Shown here in pieces: positions 1 to 7,581 of a stretch of 8,631 nucleotides of DNA. Location of the stretch: contig JASLIH010000287.1 in the NCBI GenBank assembly GCA_030152105.1, positions 1 to 8,631 of the forward strand, given 5' to 3'. The position numbers and the translations under genes are program-made. The DNA comes from Actinomycetes bacterium (lineage in GTDB: Bacteria; Actinomycetota; CALGFH01). How positions within the stretch are numbered: the stretch's first letter is position 1; each line of letters starts with the position of its first letter. Under the pieces are notes generated by a model. It searched no databases. It had not been told where the DNA came from and was given only the letters and a program-made list of their open reading frames with translations.

Positions 1-14
1 TCCGGTCTTGAGCC

Positions 15-3000
15 ATGATCCGGTGGATCGTCGGGACGAGCCTGCGGTCTCGGCTCCCGTTGATCGCCGTCGCCGTCGCCTTGATCGCCGTCGGCATCGT
101 CCGGCTCGGCAGCCTCCCGGTGGAAGCCCTGCCCGAGTTCATGCCGACCCGGGTGGAGGTCCAGACCGAAGCCATCGGGCTCTCCGCCGAAGAGGTCGAG
201 AACCTGATCACCAACCCGATGGAGCAGGAGTTCTTCAACGGGATGCCGTGGCTCGACAAGATTCGCTCCGACTCGATCCCCGGGCTGTCGTCGGTCGAGA
301 TGATCTTCGAGCCCGGGACCGATCCGATGCGGGCGAGGCAGGTGGTCCAGGAGCGCCTCACGATGACGCCGGCGCTTCCCGAGGTGTCCAAACCGCCGTT
401 CGTGATCCAGCATGTGTCGTCCACCAGCCGGCTCGTGATGATCGGGCTCTCCTCGAGGGAGCTGTCCCTGATCGACCTGTCGGTCCTGGCCCACTGGACC
501 ATCAGGCCTCGACTCCTGGCCGTGCCCGGTGTGGCCAACGTGTCCATCTGGGGGCTGCGGGACCGGCAGCTGCAGGTGCGGGTCGACCCGCAGCAGCTGC
601 AACGCAACGGCGTCACGCTGGACCAGATCATCGCTACCACCGGAAACGCCCTCTGGGCGTCCCGGTTGACCTTCCTGGAGGCGTCGACCCCCGGGACCGG
701 CGGGTTCGTCGACACCGCCAACCAGCGGATCGAGATCCAGCACACCTCACCGGTCAAGACCGCCAAGGACCTCGCCCAGGTGGCCGTCGAGGGCGATCTG
801 CGGCGACCGTTGCGCCTCGGGGACGTGGCCCAGGTCGTCGAGGACCACCAGCCCCTCGTGGGCGACGCCATGGACGAGGGCGCCCCCGGCCTGATGCTGG
901 TGGTCGAGCGGTTCCCCGGGACCAGCGTGGTCGACGTGACCCACGAGATCGAGGGGACGCTCGACGCGATGCGGCCCGGCCTGGCCGGTGTCGACATCGA
1001 CACCACCGTCTTCCGGCCCGCCACCTTCATCGAGACCGCCCTCGGCAACCTCGGCAAGCGGCTGGCCCTGGGGCTGCTGCTGCTGGCGCTGGTGCTCGGG
1101 GCCGTGCTCGTGGGCTGGAGGGCTGCGCTGCTCTGCGCTGCGGCCATCCTGTCGTCCCTGGCCATCGCCGTGCTCGTGCTCTCCCTGCTCGGGGTCAGCC
1201 TCAACCTGATGATCGTGGCCGGCCTGGTCATGGCCCTCGCCATCGTCATCGACGACGCCGTCATCGACGCCGACGGCTTCAGGCGGCGACTCCGACTCCG
1301 ACGGGACGGGCCGGACGGGCAGAGAGAGCCGGCGGCCGCGGCCATCCTGGCCAGCGCCGTGCCGCTGCGCGGGGCCCTGATGGTCGCGACGGTGATCGCC
1401 GTCCTGTCGGTGCTGCCGGTCCTGGTCGTCGGTCAGGTGACTGGCTCGTTCCTCAGGCCGCTGGCCCTCAGCTACGCCCTGGCCATCCTCGCCTCGATGC
1501 TGGTCGCGCTCACCGTCACCCCGGCCCTCTCCCTGGCCCTGTCCTCCGGGGCCGCGCCCGGCCGCCTCGAGTCGACGCCCCTGCGTTGGCTGGAGGCCCG
1601 CTACACGGCGCTGCTGGCCCGCCTCTTCCACCGTCCGGCGCCGCTGTACGCCGCCGTCGCGCTCCTGCTGGTGGCCACCGTCGCCGTGCTGCCGCTGCTC
1701 GGCGGGCGACCGCTGGTCCCGACGCTCCGGGGCAGGGACCTGCTGATCCACTGGCAGGCCGCGCCCGGCACGTCGCTCACCGAGATGAACCGGATCACGG
1801 CCCGAGCCACCCGGGAGCTGCGGACCATCCCCGGGGTCCGTGACGTCGGCGTCCACGTGGGGCGGGCCTCCACCTCGGACATGGTGGTGGGCGTGAGCGA
1901 AGGCGACTTCTGGGTCAGCATTGATCCCCGGGCCGACCACGACGCCACGGCCACCGCCGTCGCCAGGGTGGCCGGCGCCTACCCGGGACTCCACCCCGAG
2001 GTGCTGACCTACCAGGACCAGCGGCTCCGGCAGGTGGCGGCCACCGGCACCCAGTCGCCGCTGGTGGTGCGCGTCTACGGCAACGACTACCGCGTCCTCG
2101 GCGCCAAGGCTCAGGAGATCGCCCAGCTCATCGCGTTCGTCGACGGCGTCAGCGGGCCGAGCGTGAAGCTGCCCGCCCAGGAGCCGGCCGTGGAGGTCGA
2201 GGTGTCGGTCACCAAGGCGGCCAGCCACGGGATCAAGCCCGGCGACATCCGGCGGGCGGCCGCCCACGTCCTGTCCGGCACGATCGCCGGCACCCTGTTC
2301 GAGCAGCAGAAGGTGTTCGACGTCGTGGTCTGGGGCGTGCCCGCCAAGCGCGACAGCCTGACCGACATCCACCAGCTCCTGATCGACACCCCCAGCGGCA
2401 GGCAGGTCCGCCTGGACGACGTCGCCGACGTGCGCATCCGGCCCAACCCCATGGACATCAAGCACGACGCCGTCTCCCGGTACGTCGACGTCGTCGCCGA
2501 CGTGCGCGGGCGCAGCCTGGGCTCGGTGACACGGGAGGTCCAGGGTCTCCTCAGGCAGGTCACCTTCCCCCTGGAGCACCACAGCGAGATCCTCGGCGAC
2601 TTCGCCCAGCAGCAGCGCGACCGGCGCCGCACGCTGAGCTGGTTCCTGGCCGCCGCGATCGCCACCTTCTTCCTCCTCCAGGCATTCTTCGCCAGCTGGC
2701 GGCTGGCGTCGCTGCTGTTCGTCCTGCTGCCCGTGGCCATGGCCGGGGGGGTGCTGGCGGCCGCCCTGGCCGGCGACGCCATGTCCACCGTCGCCCTCAT
2801 GGGGTTGCTCGCCGTGCTCGCGCTCGCCGTCCGCGGCGGCATCCTCCAGCTCCGCCACTACCGGGACCTGGAGCTCGAGGGCGGGATCGACGCCGCCGTC
2901 GTCGTCCTCGGCGCCCGGCAGCGGTTCGGGCCAACCGTCACCGCGGCCCTGGCGACGGCCCTGGCCCTGGCGCCGCTGCTCGTCCTGGGAGGCAGCGCCG

Positions 3001-3170
3001 GCCTCGAGATCGCCCGGCCGCTGGCCATGATCATCCTGGGCGGCCTGGCCACCACCATGCTGGTCAACCTGTTCGTCCTTCCCATCCTCTACCTGCGATT
3101 CGGCGGCCGCCGGGAGCGCGCCCCTTCAGGGTCGCAACACGCCCCGCTGGCCAGGACCTCGGCCCAGTGA
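15..3170 (+). CDS. RND-family efflux permease, CusA/CzcA-like (pump 1, divergent motifs)
   Basis: A probable inner-membrane proton-driven exporter of the heavy-metal-efflux RND type, 1051 aa, the usual size for the family. The layout is standard: TM1 at about residues 12-30, a first extracytoplasmic domain to about 340, TM2-TM6 at about 345-508, TM7 at about 543-563, a second extracytoplasmic domain to about 872, then TM8-TM12 to about 1028. Family landmarks are LPEF (39-42), RVEVQT (46-51), PGVANVSIWG (171-180), FRPATFIE (333-340) and GIKPGD (739-744). It is co-linear with the pump at 3692-6844. Oddly, TM4 reads IDDAVIDADG (412-421), where relatives have VDxAIxxIEN, and TM10 reads VRGGIL (939-944) instead of xNGIL. 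The segment before TM11 is RFGPTVTA rather than RLxPxLMT. The aspartate pair D413/D414 remains. The ATG at 15 lacks a clear Shine-Dalgarno and follows a TGA at 9-11, which suggests translational coupling to an upstream gene. Family assignment is secure; substrate and activity are unknown. Confidence 0.93.
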   Translation: MIRWIVGTSLRSRLPLIAVAVALIAVGIVRLGSLPVEALPEFMPTRVEVQTEAIGLSAEEVENLITNPMEQEFFNGMPWLDKIRSDSIPGLSSVEMIFEPGTDPMRARQVVQERLTMTPALPEVSKPPFVIQHVSSTSRLVMIGLSSRELSLIDLSVLAHWTIRPRLLAVPGVANVSIWGLRDRQLQVRVDPQQLQRNGVTLDQIIATTGNALWASRLTFLEASTPGTGGFVDTANQRIEIQHTSPVKTAKDLAQVAVEGDLRRPLRLGDVAQVVEDHQPLVGDAMDEGAPGLMLVVERFPGTSVVDVTHEIEGTLDAMRPGLAGVDIDTTVFRPATFIETALGNLGKRLALGLLLLALVLGAVLVGWRAALLCAAAILSSLAIAVLVLSLLGVSLNLMIVAGLVMALAIVIDDAVIDADGFRRRLRLRRDGPDGQREPAAAAILASAVPLRGALMVATVIAVLSVLPVLVVGQVTGSFLRPLALSYALAILASMLVALTVTPALSLALSSGAAPGRLESTPLRWLEARYTALLARLFHRPAPLYAAVALLLVATVAVLPLLGGRPLVPTLRGRDLLIHWQAAPGTSLTEMNRITARATRELRTIPGVRDVGVHVGRASTSDMVVGVSEGDFWVSIDPRADHDATATAVARVAGAYPGLHPEVLTYQDQRLRQVAATGTQSPLVVRVYGNDYRVLGAKAQEIAQLIAFVDGVSGPSVKLPAQEPAVEVEVSVTKAASHGIKPGDIRRAAAHVLSGTIAGTLFEQQKVFDVVVWGVPAKRDSLTDIHQLLIDTPSGRQVRLDDVADVRIRPNPMDIKHDAVSRYVDVVADVRGRSLGSVTREVQGLLRQVTFPLEHHSEILGDFAQQQRDRRRTLSWFLAAAIATFFLLQAFFASWRLASLLFVLLPVAMAGGVLAAALAGDAMSTVALMGLLAVLALAVRGGILQLRHYRDLELEGGIDAAVVVLGARQRFGPTVTAALATALALAPLLVLGGSAGLEIARPLAMIILGGLATTMLVNLFVLPILYLRFGGRRERAPSGSQHAPLARTSAQ

Positions 3171-3198
3171 CCCGACCCATCAACCCGGCAAGCAGGAC

Positions 3199-3207
3199 AG
3201 GAGGTGA
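3199..3207 (+). promoter_or_regulatory. Strong ribosome binding site for the lipoprotein gene
   Basis: AGGAGGTGA matches the full anti-Shine-Dalgarno complement. The GGAGG core is 7 nt before the ATG at 3212. This supports 3212 as the start over the GTG at 3167, which overlaps the stop of the upstream pump. It also places the lipobox cysteine at a normal position (residue 22). Confidence 0.85.
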
Positions 3208-3211
3208 CCAG

Positions 3212-3679
3212 ATGCGGCGGCATGGTCGATGGATGGTGGCGATCCAGCTCACCGCATGCCTGTGCCTGGCCGGGTGTGGCGTGGCCTCGAGCAAGTCCGC
3301 GGACAGCGCCGTCGACCCGGCCAAGGTCGACAGCATCGGCGACACCAGCCTCAAGCGCGTGACCCTGGCCCAGGCGGCGGCCGACCGTCTCGCCATCCGG
3401 ACCACCGTGGTGGCCAAGGCGAAGGTCGCCTCGTCAGGCCGGAAGAAGGTGGACCGAGCGGTCGTCCCGTACCAGGCGGTCCTCTACGACGTGAACGGCG
3501 CCGCCTGGGTCTACACCGTGCCCGAGCCGCTGGTCTACGTCCGTCACCCCGTCGTCGTCGACTATGTGGACGGGAACCGGGCGGTCCTGTCCAAGGGGCC
3601 GCCGTCCGGGACGGCCATCGTGACGGTGGGCGTCGCCGAGCTGTACGGCATCGAGGTCGGCGTCGGGACCTCCGAGTAG
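3212..3679 (+). CDS. Small lipoprotein resembling the C-terminal part of an RND periplasmic adaptor
   Basis: A 155-aa predicted lipoprotein. It has a basic N-terminus (MRRHGR), a hydrophobic stretch at about 7-19 and the lipobox LAGC with the lipidated cysteine at residue 22, so it should be anchored on the outer face of the cytoplasmic membrane. A Ser/Asp-rich linker follows (about 23-46). Next is a segment with the look of an adaptor domain start, VTLAQAAADRLAIRT (50-64), and then VVPYQAVLYDVNGAAWVYT (84-102) and VTVGVAELYGIEVGVG (137-152). These last two match the membrane-proximal and C-terminal region of CusB/CzcB/HlyD-type membrane fusion proteins. The biotinyl-lipoyl and alpha-hairpin domains are absent; a usual adaptor is roughly 350-500 aa. 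There is no sign of a frameshift or decay. It lies between two RND permeases, so it probably docks on one or both. A longer form starting at GTG 3167 is possible, but it would put 15 residues ahead of the signal peptide. Function beyond an adaptor-like role is inferred. Confidence 0.85.
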   Translation: MRRHGRWMVAIQLTACLCLAGCGVASSKSADSAVDPAKVDSIGDTSLKRVTLAQAAADRLAIRTTVVAKAKVASSGRKKVDRAVVPYQAVLYDVNGAAWVYTVPEPLVYVRHPVVVDYVDGNRAVLSKGPPSGTAIVTVGVAELYGIEVGVGTSE

Positions 3680-3683
3680 AGGA
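3678..3683 (+). promoter_or_regulatory. Ribosome binding site of pump 2
   Basis: AGAGGA overlaps the TAG stop of the lipoprotein gene (3677-3679) and sits 8 nt before the ATG at 3692. The overlap of stop and ribosome binding site is consistent with coupled translation of lipoprotein and pump. Confidence 0.6.
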
Positions 3684-3691
3684 CCTCGGCC

Positions 3692-6600
3692 ATGCTGCGG
3701 TGGCTCGTCGGGACCAGCCTGAGGCTCCGGTACCTCGTGGTCGTCGGGGCCGCGATGATGCTGGCCTTCGGCGTGGCCCAGCTCCGCGACACGCCGGTCG
3801 ACGTCTTCCCCGAGTTCGCGCCGCCGCGGGTGGAGGTGCAGACCCTGTGCCTGGGGCTGTCCGCGGTCGACGTCGAGTCCCTGGTCACCGTGCCCATCGA
3901 GCAGGCGCTCAACGGGATCGAGGGGCTGGACGTGATGCGGTCACGGTCGGTCTCGGACCTGTCGACGATCCAGGTCCTCTTCAAGCCGGGAACCGACCTC
4001 ATGGACGCCCGGCTGCGGGTACAGGAGCGCATCCGGATGGCCACCCCGCTCCTGCCGGCCTGGGCCAGCGTCCCCTACATCATCCAGCCCCTGTCGTCGA
4101 CCAGCCGCGTCATGAAGATCGGGATGTCGACCAGGGACCGGTCCACCCAGTCGCTGATCGACATGTCGCTGATCGCCTACTGGACCGTGCGGCCCCGCCT
4201 GATGCGGGTGCCCGGGGTGGCCAACGTGGCCATCTGGGGCGACCGCTGGTCCGTGTTGCAGGTCCAGGCCGACCCAGACAAGATGCTCGAGCGCGGCGTC
4301 TCCCTGAACCGGGTCATGGACGCCACCGCGGACGCCCTGGACGTCGGCATGCTGAGGTTCTCGAGCGGGCGCGAAATCGGGAAGGGCGGGTTCATCGACA
4401 CGCCCAACCAGCGGCTCGGGATCCGCCACATCCTGCCCCTCATGAGCCCGCGGGAGCTCGCCCACCTGCCCATTGAGGTCCCGAAGGGCGGCAGGCCGGT
4501 GGCGATCGGCGACGTGGCCACGGTTGTCCGCGGCAACCAGCCCCACCTCAACGGGGACGCGGTCATCAACGACGGCGTCGGGCTCATGCTGATCGTGGAG
4601 AAGCTTCCCTGGGGCAACACCCTCGAGGTGACCCGGGGCGTCGAGGCGGCGCTGGCGGAGATGCGGCCCGGCCTGACCGGCATCGACGTCGACACCTCCA
4701 TCTTCCGGCCGGCGACCTTCATCCAAAGCGCGATCAACAACCTCGGCAGGGCGATGCTGGTCGGCTTCCTGCTGGTCGTGCTCATCCTCAACTTCTTCAT
4801 TCTCGAGTGGCGCGTGGCCTTCATCAGCGCCGTCACCATCCCCCTGTCGCTGGTGGCCGCCGGCACCGTGCTCAGCCTGGCCGGGGTCACCATCAACACC
4901 ATGATCCTCGCCGGGCTGGTGATCGCCCTCGGCGAGCTGGTCGACGACGCCATCATCGACATCGAGAACATCGTGCGGCGCATCCGCCAGCACCGCCTGG
5001 AGGGCAGCGGCAGATCGACCGCCGGCATCATCCTCGACGCCTCGCTCGAGGTGCGCGGTCCCGTGGTCCACGCGACGCTCATCAGCGTGGTCTCCACCCT
5101 GCCGATCTTCCTGCTCGGCGGCCTGACCGGCTCGTTCTTCCGGCCGCTGGCGCTGGCTTATGGGCTAGCGATCCTGGCCTCCCTGGCGGTCGCGCTGACG
5201 GTCACGCCGGCGCTCGCCCTGCTCCTGCTCGGCAGGGTGCCGCTCGAGCGCCGCCAGTCGCCGGTGGTGCGCGGGCTGCAGCGCCACTACACCAGCCTGC
5301 TGGCCCGGATCGTCCCGCGCCCGCGCCTGGCCTACGCGACCGCCGCGCTGGTGATGCTGGCCGGGCTCTCGGTGCTGCCCCTGCTCGGCCAGGACCTGTT
5401 TCCCGCGTTCAAGGAGCGGGACTTCCTGATGCACTGGATCAGCCGGCCCGGCACCTCCCGCGCCGAGACGGTCCGCATCACGACGCGGGCCAGCAAGGAG
5501 CTCCGGGCCATCCCGGGGGTCCGGAACTTCGGCGCCCACATCGGGCAGGGCACCCTGGCCGACGAGCCCGTCGGCGTCAACTTCGCCGAGAACTGGATCA
5601 GCATCGACCCGAAGGTCGACTACGACAAGACCGTGGCCGCCATCCAGAAGGTGGTCGACGGCTATCCAGGGCTCCAGCGCGACGTGCAGACCTACCTGAG
5701 GGAGCGGACCAAGGAGACCCTCAGCGGCAGCAGCGAGGCCATCGTGGTGCGCATCTCCGGCGACGACCTCGGGGTCCTCCGGGAGAAGGCCGAGGAGGTG
5801 CGGCGGATCCTCTCGGAGATCGACGGCACCGTCGAGGAGCACGTGGAGCTGCAGACCGAGGTCCCCGCGATCGAGGTGCAGGTGGACCTGGCCAAGGCCT
5901 CGAGCTACGGGATCAAGCCGGGCGACGTGCGCCGGGCGGCCGCCGTCTTCATGGCCAGCGAGGAGATGGGGGACATCTGGCGGGGGGGCAAGAACACCGA
6001 GGTCCATGTCTGGAGCATCCCCAGGACCCGCAACAGCATCAACAGCGTGCGGGATCTCCTGCTCGACGTGCCCGACGGCCGCCGCGTGCGCCTGGCCGAG
6101 CTGGCCCGCGTGCGCATGGGGCCGACTCCCAACGCGGTCATCCGGGAGAACGGCTCGCGACGTATCGACGTCGGCGCCAACGTGGCCGGGCGCGACCTTG
6201 GATCGGTGGCGCGTGAGGTCGAGCGCCGCGTCGGGCAGGTGGACTTCCCGCACGGCTACCACGCCGAGGTGCTCGGCGAGTACCAGGAGCGGCAGACGGC
6301 CCAGCACCGCCTGCTGGTCTACGCCGTGGCGGCCCTCGCCGGGATCCTGCTGCTGCTGCAGACGGCCTTCCGGAGCTGGCGGCTTGCCTGGCTGGCGATC
6401 CTCACCCTGCCGATGGCCCTGGCCGGGGGGATCCTCGCCACCGCCGCCACCGGCCGCATGGTCACGCTCGGCTCGTTGGTCGGCTTGCTCACGGTGCTCG
6501 GGATCGCCGCCCGCAACGGGATCCTGATGATCAACCACTTCCAGCACCTGGAGCGTCACGAGGGCGAGCGGTTCGGCCCGGGGTTGGTCCTGCGCGGGGC

Positions 6601-6844
6601 GCGGGAGCGGCTCTCGCCCATCCTCATGACCTCGCTGGCGACCGGGCTGGCCCTTGTTCCCCTGGTGGTCGCCGGCACCATCCCCGGCAACGAGATCGAG
6701 CACCCGATGGCCGTGGTGATTCTGGGCGGCCTGGTCGCCTCGACCCTGCTCAACCTGTTCGTCGTCCCCTCCCTGTACCTCCGCTTCGGCGGCCCACGCC
6801 GGAAGCGGCGGGTCACCCGGCCGGGCGGAGTGCCGGCGCAGTGA
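3692..6844 (+). CDS. RND-family efflux permease, CusA/CzcA-like (pump 2, canonical motifs)
   Basis: A probable proton-driven exporter of the heavy-metal-efflux RND type, 1050 aa and full length. TM1 is at about 14-31, TM2-TM6 at about 353-513, TM7 at about 546-566 and TM8-TM12 at about 873-1028. Two large extracytoplasmic domains lie at about 32-345 and 567-872. TM4 carries [15 protein letters not shown] (412-426), matching the family pattern of an essential aspartate followed by EN; D418 and E425 correspond to the CzcA D408/E415 pair by my hand alignment. TM10 has RNGILMINH (941-949) and RLSPILMT (973-980) precedes TM11, as in CzcA relatives. Other landmarks are [10 protein letters not shown] (174-183), FRPATFIQ (338-345) and GIKPGD (740-745). 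I do not find the three substrate-binding methionines of E. coli CusA; the aligned positions look like H581, F631 and E675, so copper/silver export is not supported. It lies 12 bp after the adaptor-like lipoprotein in the same operon. The tail after TM12 is short and basic (GGPRRKRR). The substrate is unknown. Confidence 0.95.
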   Translation: MLRWLVGTSLRLRYLVVVGAAMMLAFGVAQLRDTPVDVFPEFAPPRVEVQTLCLGLSAVDVESLVTVPIEQALNGIEGLDVMRSRSVSDLSTIQVLFKPGTDLMDARLRVQERIRMATPLLPAWASVPYIIQPLSSTSRVMKIGMSTRDRSTQSLIDMSLIAYWTVRPRLMRVPGVANVAIWGDRWSVLQVQADPDKMLERGVSLNRVMDATADALDVGMLRFSSGREIGKGGFIDTPNQRLGIRHILPLMSPRELAHLPIEVPKGGRPVAIGDVATVVRGNQPHLNGDAVINDGVGLMLIVEKLPWGNTLEVTRGVEAALAEMRPGLTGIDVDTSIFRPATFIQSAINNLGRAMLVGFLLVVLILNFFILEWRVAFISAVTIPLSLVAAGTVLSLAGVTINTMILAGLVIALGELVDDAIIDIENIVRRIRQHRLEGSGRSTAGIILDASLEVRGPVVHATLISVVSTLPIFLLGGLTGSFFRPLALAYGLAILASLAVALTVTPALALLLLGRVPLERRQSPVVRGLQRHYTSLLARIVPRPRLAYATAALVMLAGLSVLPLLGQDLFPAFKERDFLMHWISRPGTSRAETVRITTRASKELRAIPGVRNFGAHIGQGTLADEPVGVNFAENWISIDPKVDYDKTVAAIQKVVDGYPGLQRDVQTYLRERTKETLSGSSEAIVVRISGDDLGVLREKAEEVRRILSEIDGTVEEHVELQTEVPAIEVQVDLAKASSYGIKPGDVRRAAAVFMASEEMGDIWRGGKNTEVHVWSIPRTRNSINSVRDLLLDVPDGRRVRLAELARVRMGPTPNAVIRENGSRRIDVGANVAGRDLGSVAREVERRVGQVDFPHGYHAEVLGEYQERQTAQHRLLVYAVAALAGILLLLQTAFRSWRLAWLAILTLPMALAGGILATAATGRMVTLGSLVGLLTVLGIAARNGILMINHFQHLERHEGERFGPGLVLRGARERLSPILMTSLATGLALVPLVVAGTIPGNEIEHPMAVVILGGLVASTLLNLFVVPSLYLRFGGPRRKRRVTRPGGVPAQ

Positions 6845-7358
6845 GGTGGACGGGGCGCGTAGCTGACGACGGGCCGCCGGACTGCTTGCCTCGGCACAGG
6901 GCCAGGTCGTGCCTGCAATATGCGGGCCCACGCCGGAGCTGCGCGCTGCGGAACGCGTCGACCACGCAGCCCGCGCGGAGGAGCGCCAAGCCGACGTTGA
7001 GCGCGAGCAGCCCGACGAGGACCGACGGTCGCAGCAGCAGCGGCACCAGACCGATCGGCCCCAGCCAGGAGGTGACCGTCGCGACCAGCAGCAGGGACGC
7101 CGTCGTCGCGAGCGTGACGGTGCCAAGCCGCCGGCGGCCGGTGTACAGCTGCCCGAGCCCTGGGACCAGGGCCGACAAGAGCCGCGAACAGTGGTATGGG
7201 AGCCGGAAGTGGCCGCTTGCGAGGCGGGTCGCCGCTGGAGATGGGTCCCGACTGGAGAACGACCGGTCCTGGCTCTGGCACGGCAGCCACCTTTCGGTCG
7301 CTCGCCGCCGAGTTTGGGGCACGCGGCGCTTCCGCCGTGCTCCTGCGGGATGCGGCAA
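6813..7358 (-). pseudogene. Decayed N-terminal fragment resembling an LCP (LytR-CpsA-Psr) family membrane anchor
   Basis: The frame opens with TTG at 7358 and gives 181 aa. Only the middle looks like real protein, roughly positions 6951-7181. It begins LLSALVPGLGQLYTGRRR, continues with two or three hydrophobic segments and ends LALLRAGCVVDAFR. That arrangement (GLGQLY-x-GRRR, then hydrophobic helices, then VVDAFR) is what I associate with the N-terminal region of many actinobacterial LCP proteins, which attach glycopolymers to peptidoglycan. After VDAFR the similarity stops. The rest is low-complexity, runs 32 nt antisense into the end of pump 2 and lacks any LCP catalytic domain. Upstream of the core there is no ATG or GTG in frame and the sequence is non-protein-like. 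A frameshift near 7185 is possible, because the adjacent frame reads PLPAPIPLFAALV. I call it a remnant; a spurious ORF or an unrelated small membrane protein cannot be excluded. Confidence 0.45.
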
Positions 7359-7383
7359 AATTACCGGCGAACACTAGCATTAG
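6845..7383. other. Intergenic stretch without an intact gene
   Basis: About 540 bp lie between the stop of pump 2 and the presumed edge of the insertion sequence. Open frames exist on both strands, as expected at this GC content, but only the minus-strand LCP-like fragment has protein-like features. I see no clear rho-independent terminator after the pump operon. The best hairpin, GGCAC/GTGCC near 6893-6913, has an 11-nt loop and no T-tract. No tRNA, riboswitch or repeat array is recognisable. Confidence 0.6.
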
Positions 7384-7400
7384 CCTCGGCTTTTCATGAG
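7384..7400. repeat. Candidate terminal inverted repeat of the IS1380 element
   Basis: CCTCGGCTTTTCATGAG begins with the CC typical of IS1380-family termini and contains a TCATGA palindrome. It marks a switch from the AT-richer flank (ACTAGCATTAG) to GC-rich sequence. The bases just outside (TTAG at 7380-7383) could be half of a 4-bp target duplication. The partner repeat is not in the window. Confidence 0.4.
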
Positions 7401-7581
7401 TGCGGTCAGCAAGGCGAGCGAGGGTTGTGCGGCCTCGGAGGACGGGTCGTGCTGGTCGGCCAGGTCGGGGATCCGATAGGCGTATGGCGGCCGACGGCCT
7501 GCACGTCTGGTCGGGTCGATCGTGGGTGCGCCACGACAGCCCGATGCCCGGGTGGTGACCAGCACGACGAGCGGGATGCGC

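Noticed and set aside
8..1843. 611-codon plus-strand frame overlapping the start of pump 1
   Set aside because: It is an Arg/Pro/Gly-rich out-of-frame product of the pump gene with no domain, whereas the overlapping frame is a full-length family member.
747..2858. 703-codon open frame on the minus strand inside pump 1
   Set aside because: It is antisense to a clear RND permease, and its product is a His/Gly/Gln/Asp-rich low-complexity string without domains, typical of high-GC shadow frames.
3167..3211. GTG at 3167 as the lipoprotein start
   Set aside because: It has no ribosome binding site of its own and would add 15 residues before the signal peptide; the ATG at 3212 has a perfect Shine-Dalgarno.
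6890..6914. Hairpin after pump 2 as a transcription terminator
   Set aside because: The stem is only 5 bp with an 11-nt loop and no T-run, so it is not convincing.
5165..7126. 653-codon open frame on the minus strand inside pump 2 and beyond
   Set aside because: Same reason: antisense to an unmistakable RND permease, low-complexity composition and no recognisable fold.
6841..7377. 178-codon plus-strand frame after pump 2
   Set aside because: Its Arg/Ser-rich product has no hydrophobic or domain pattern, and it is antisense to the more protein-like LCP fragment.
7380..7565. 61-codon minus-strand frame in the tail of the IS element
   Set aside because: It has no domain and no ribosome binding site, and it crosses the presumed IS end; probably chance.
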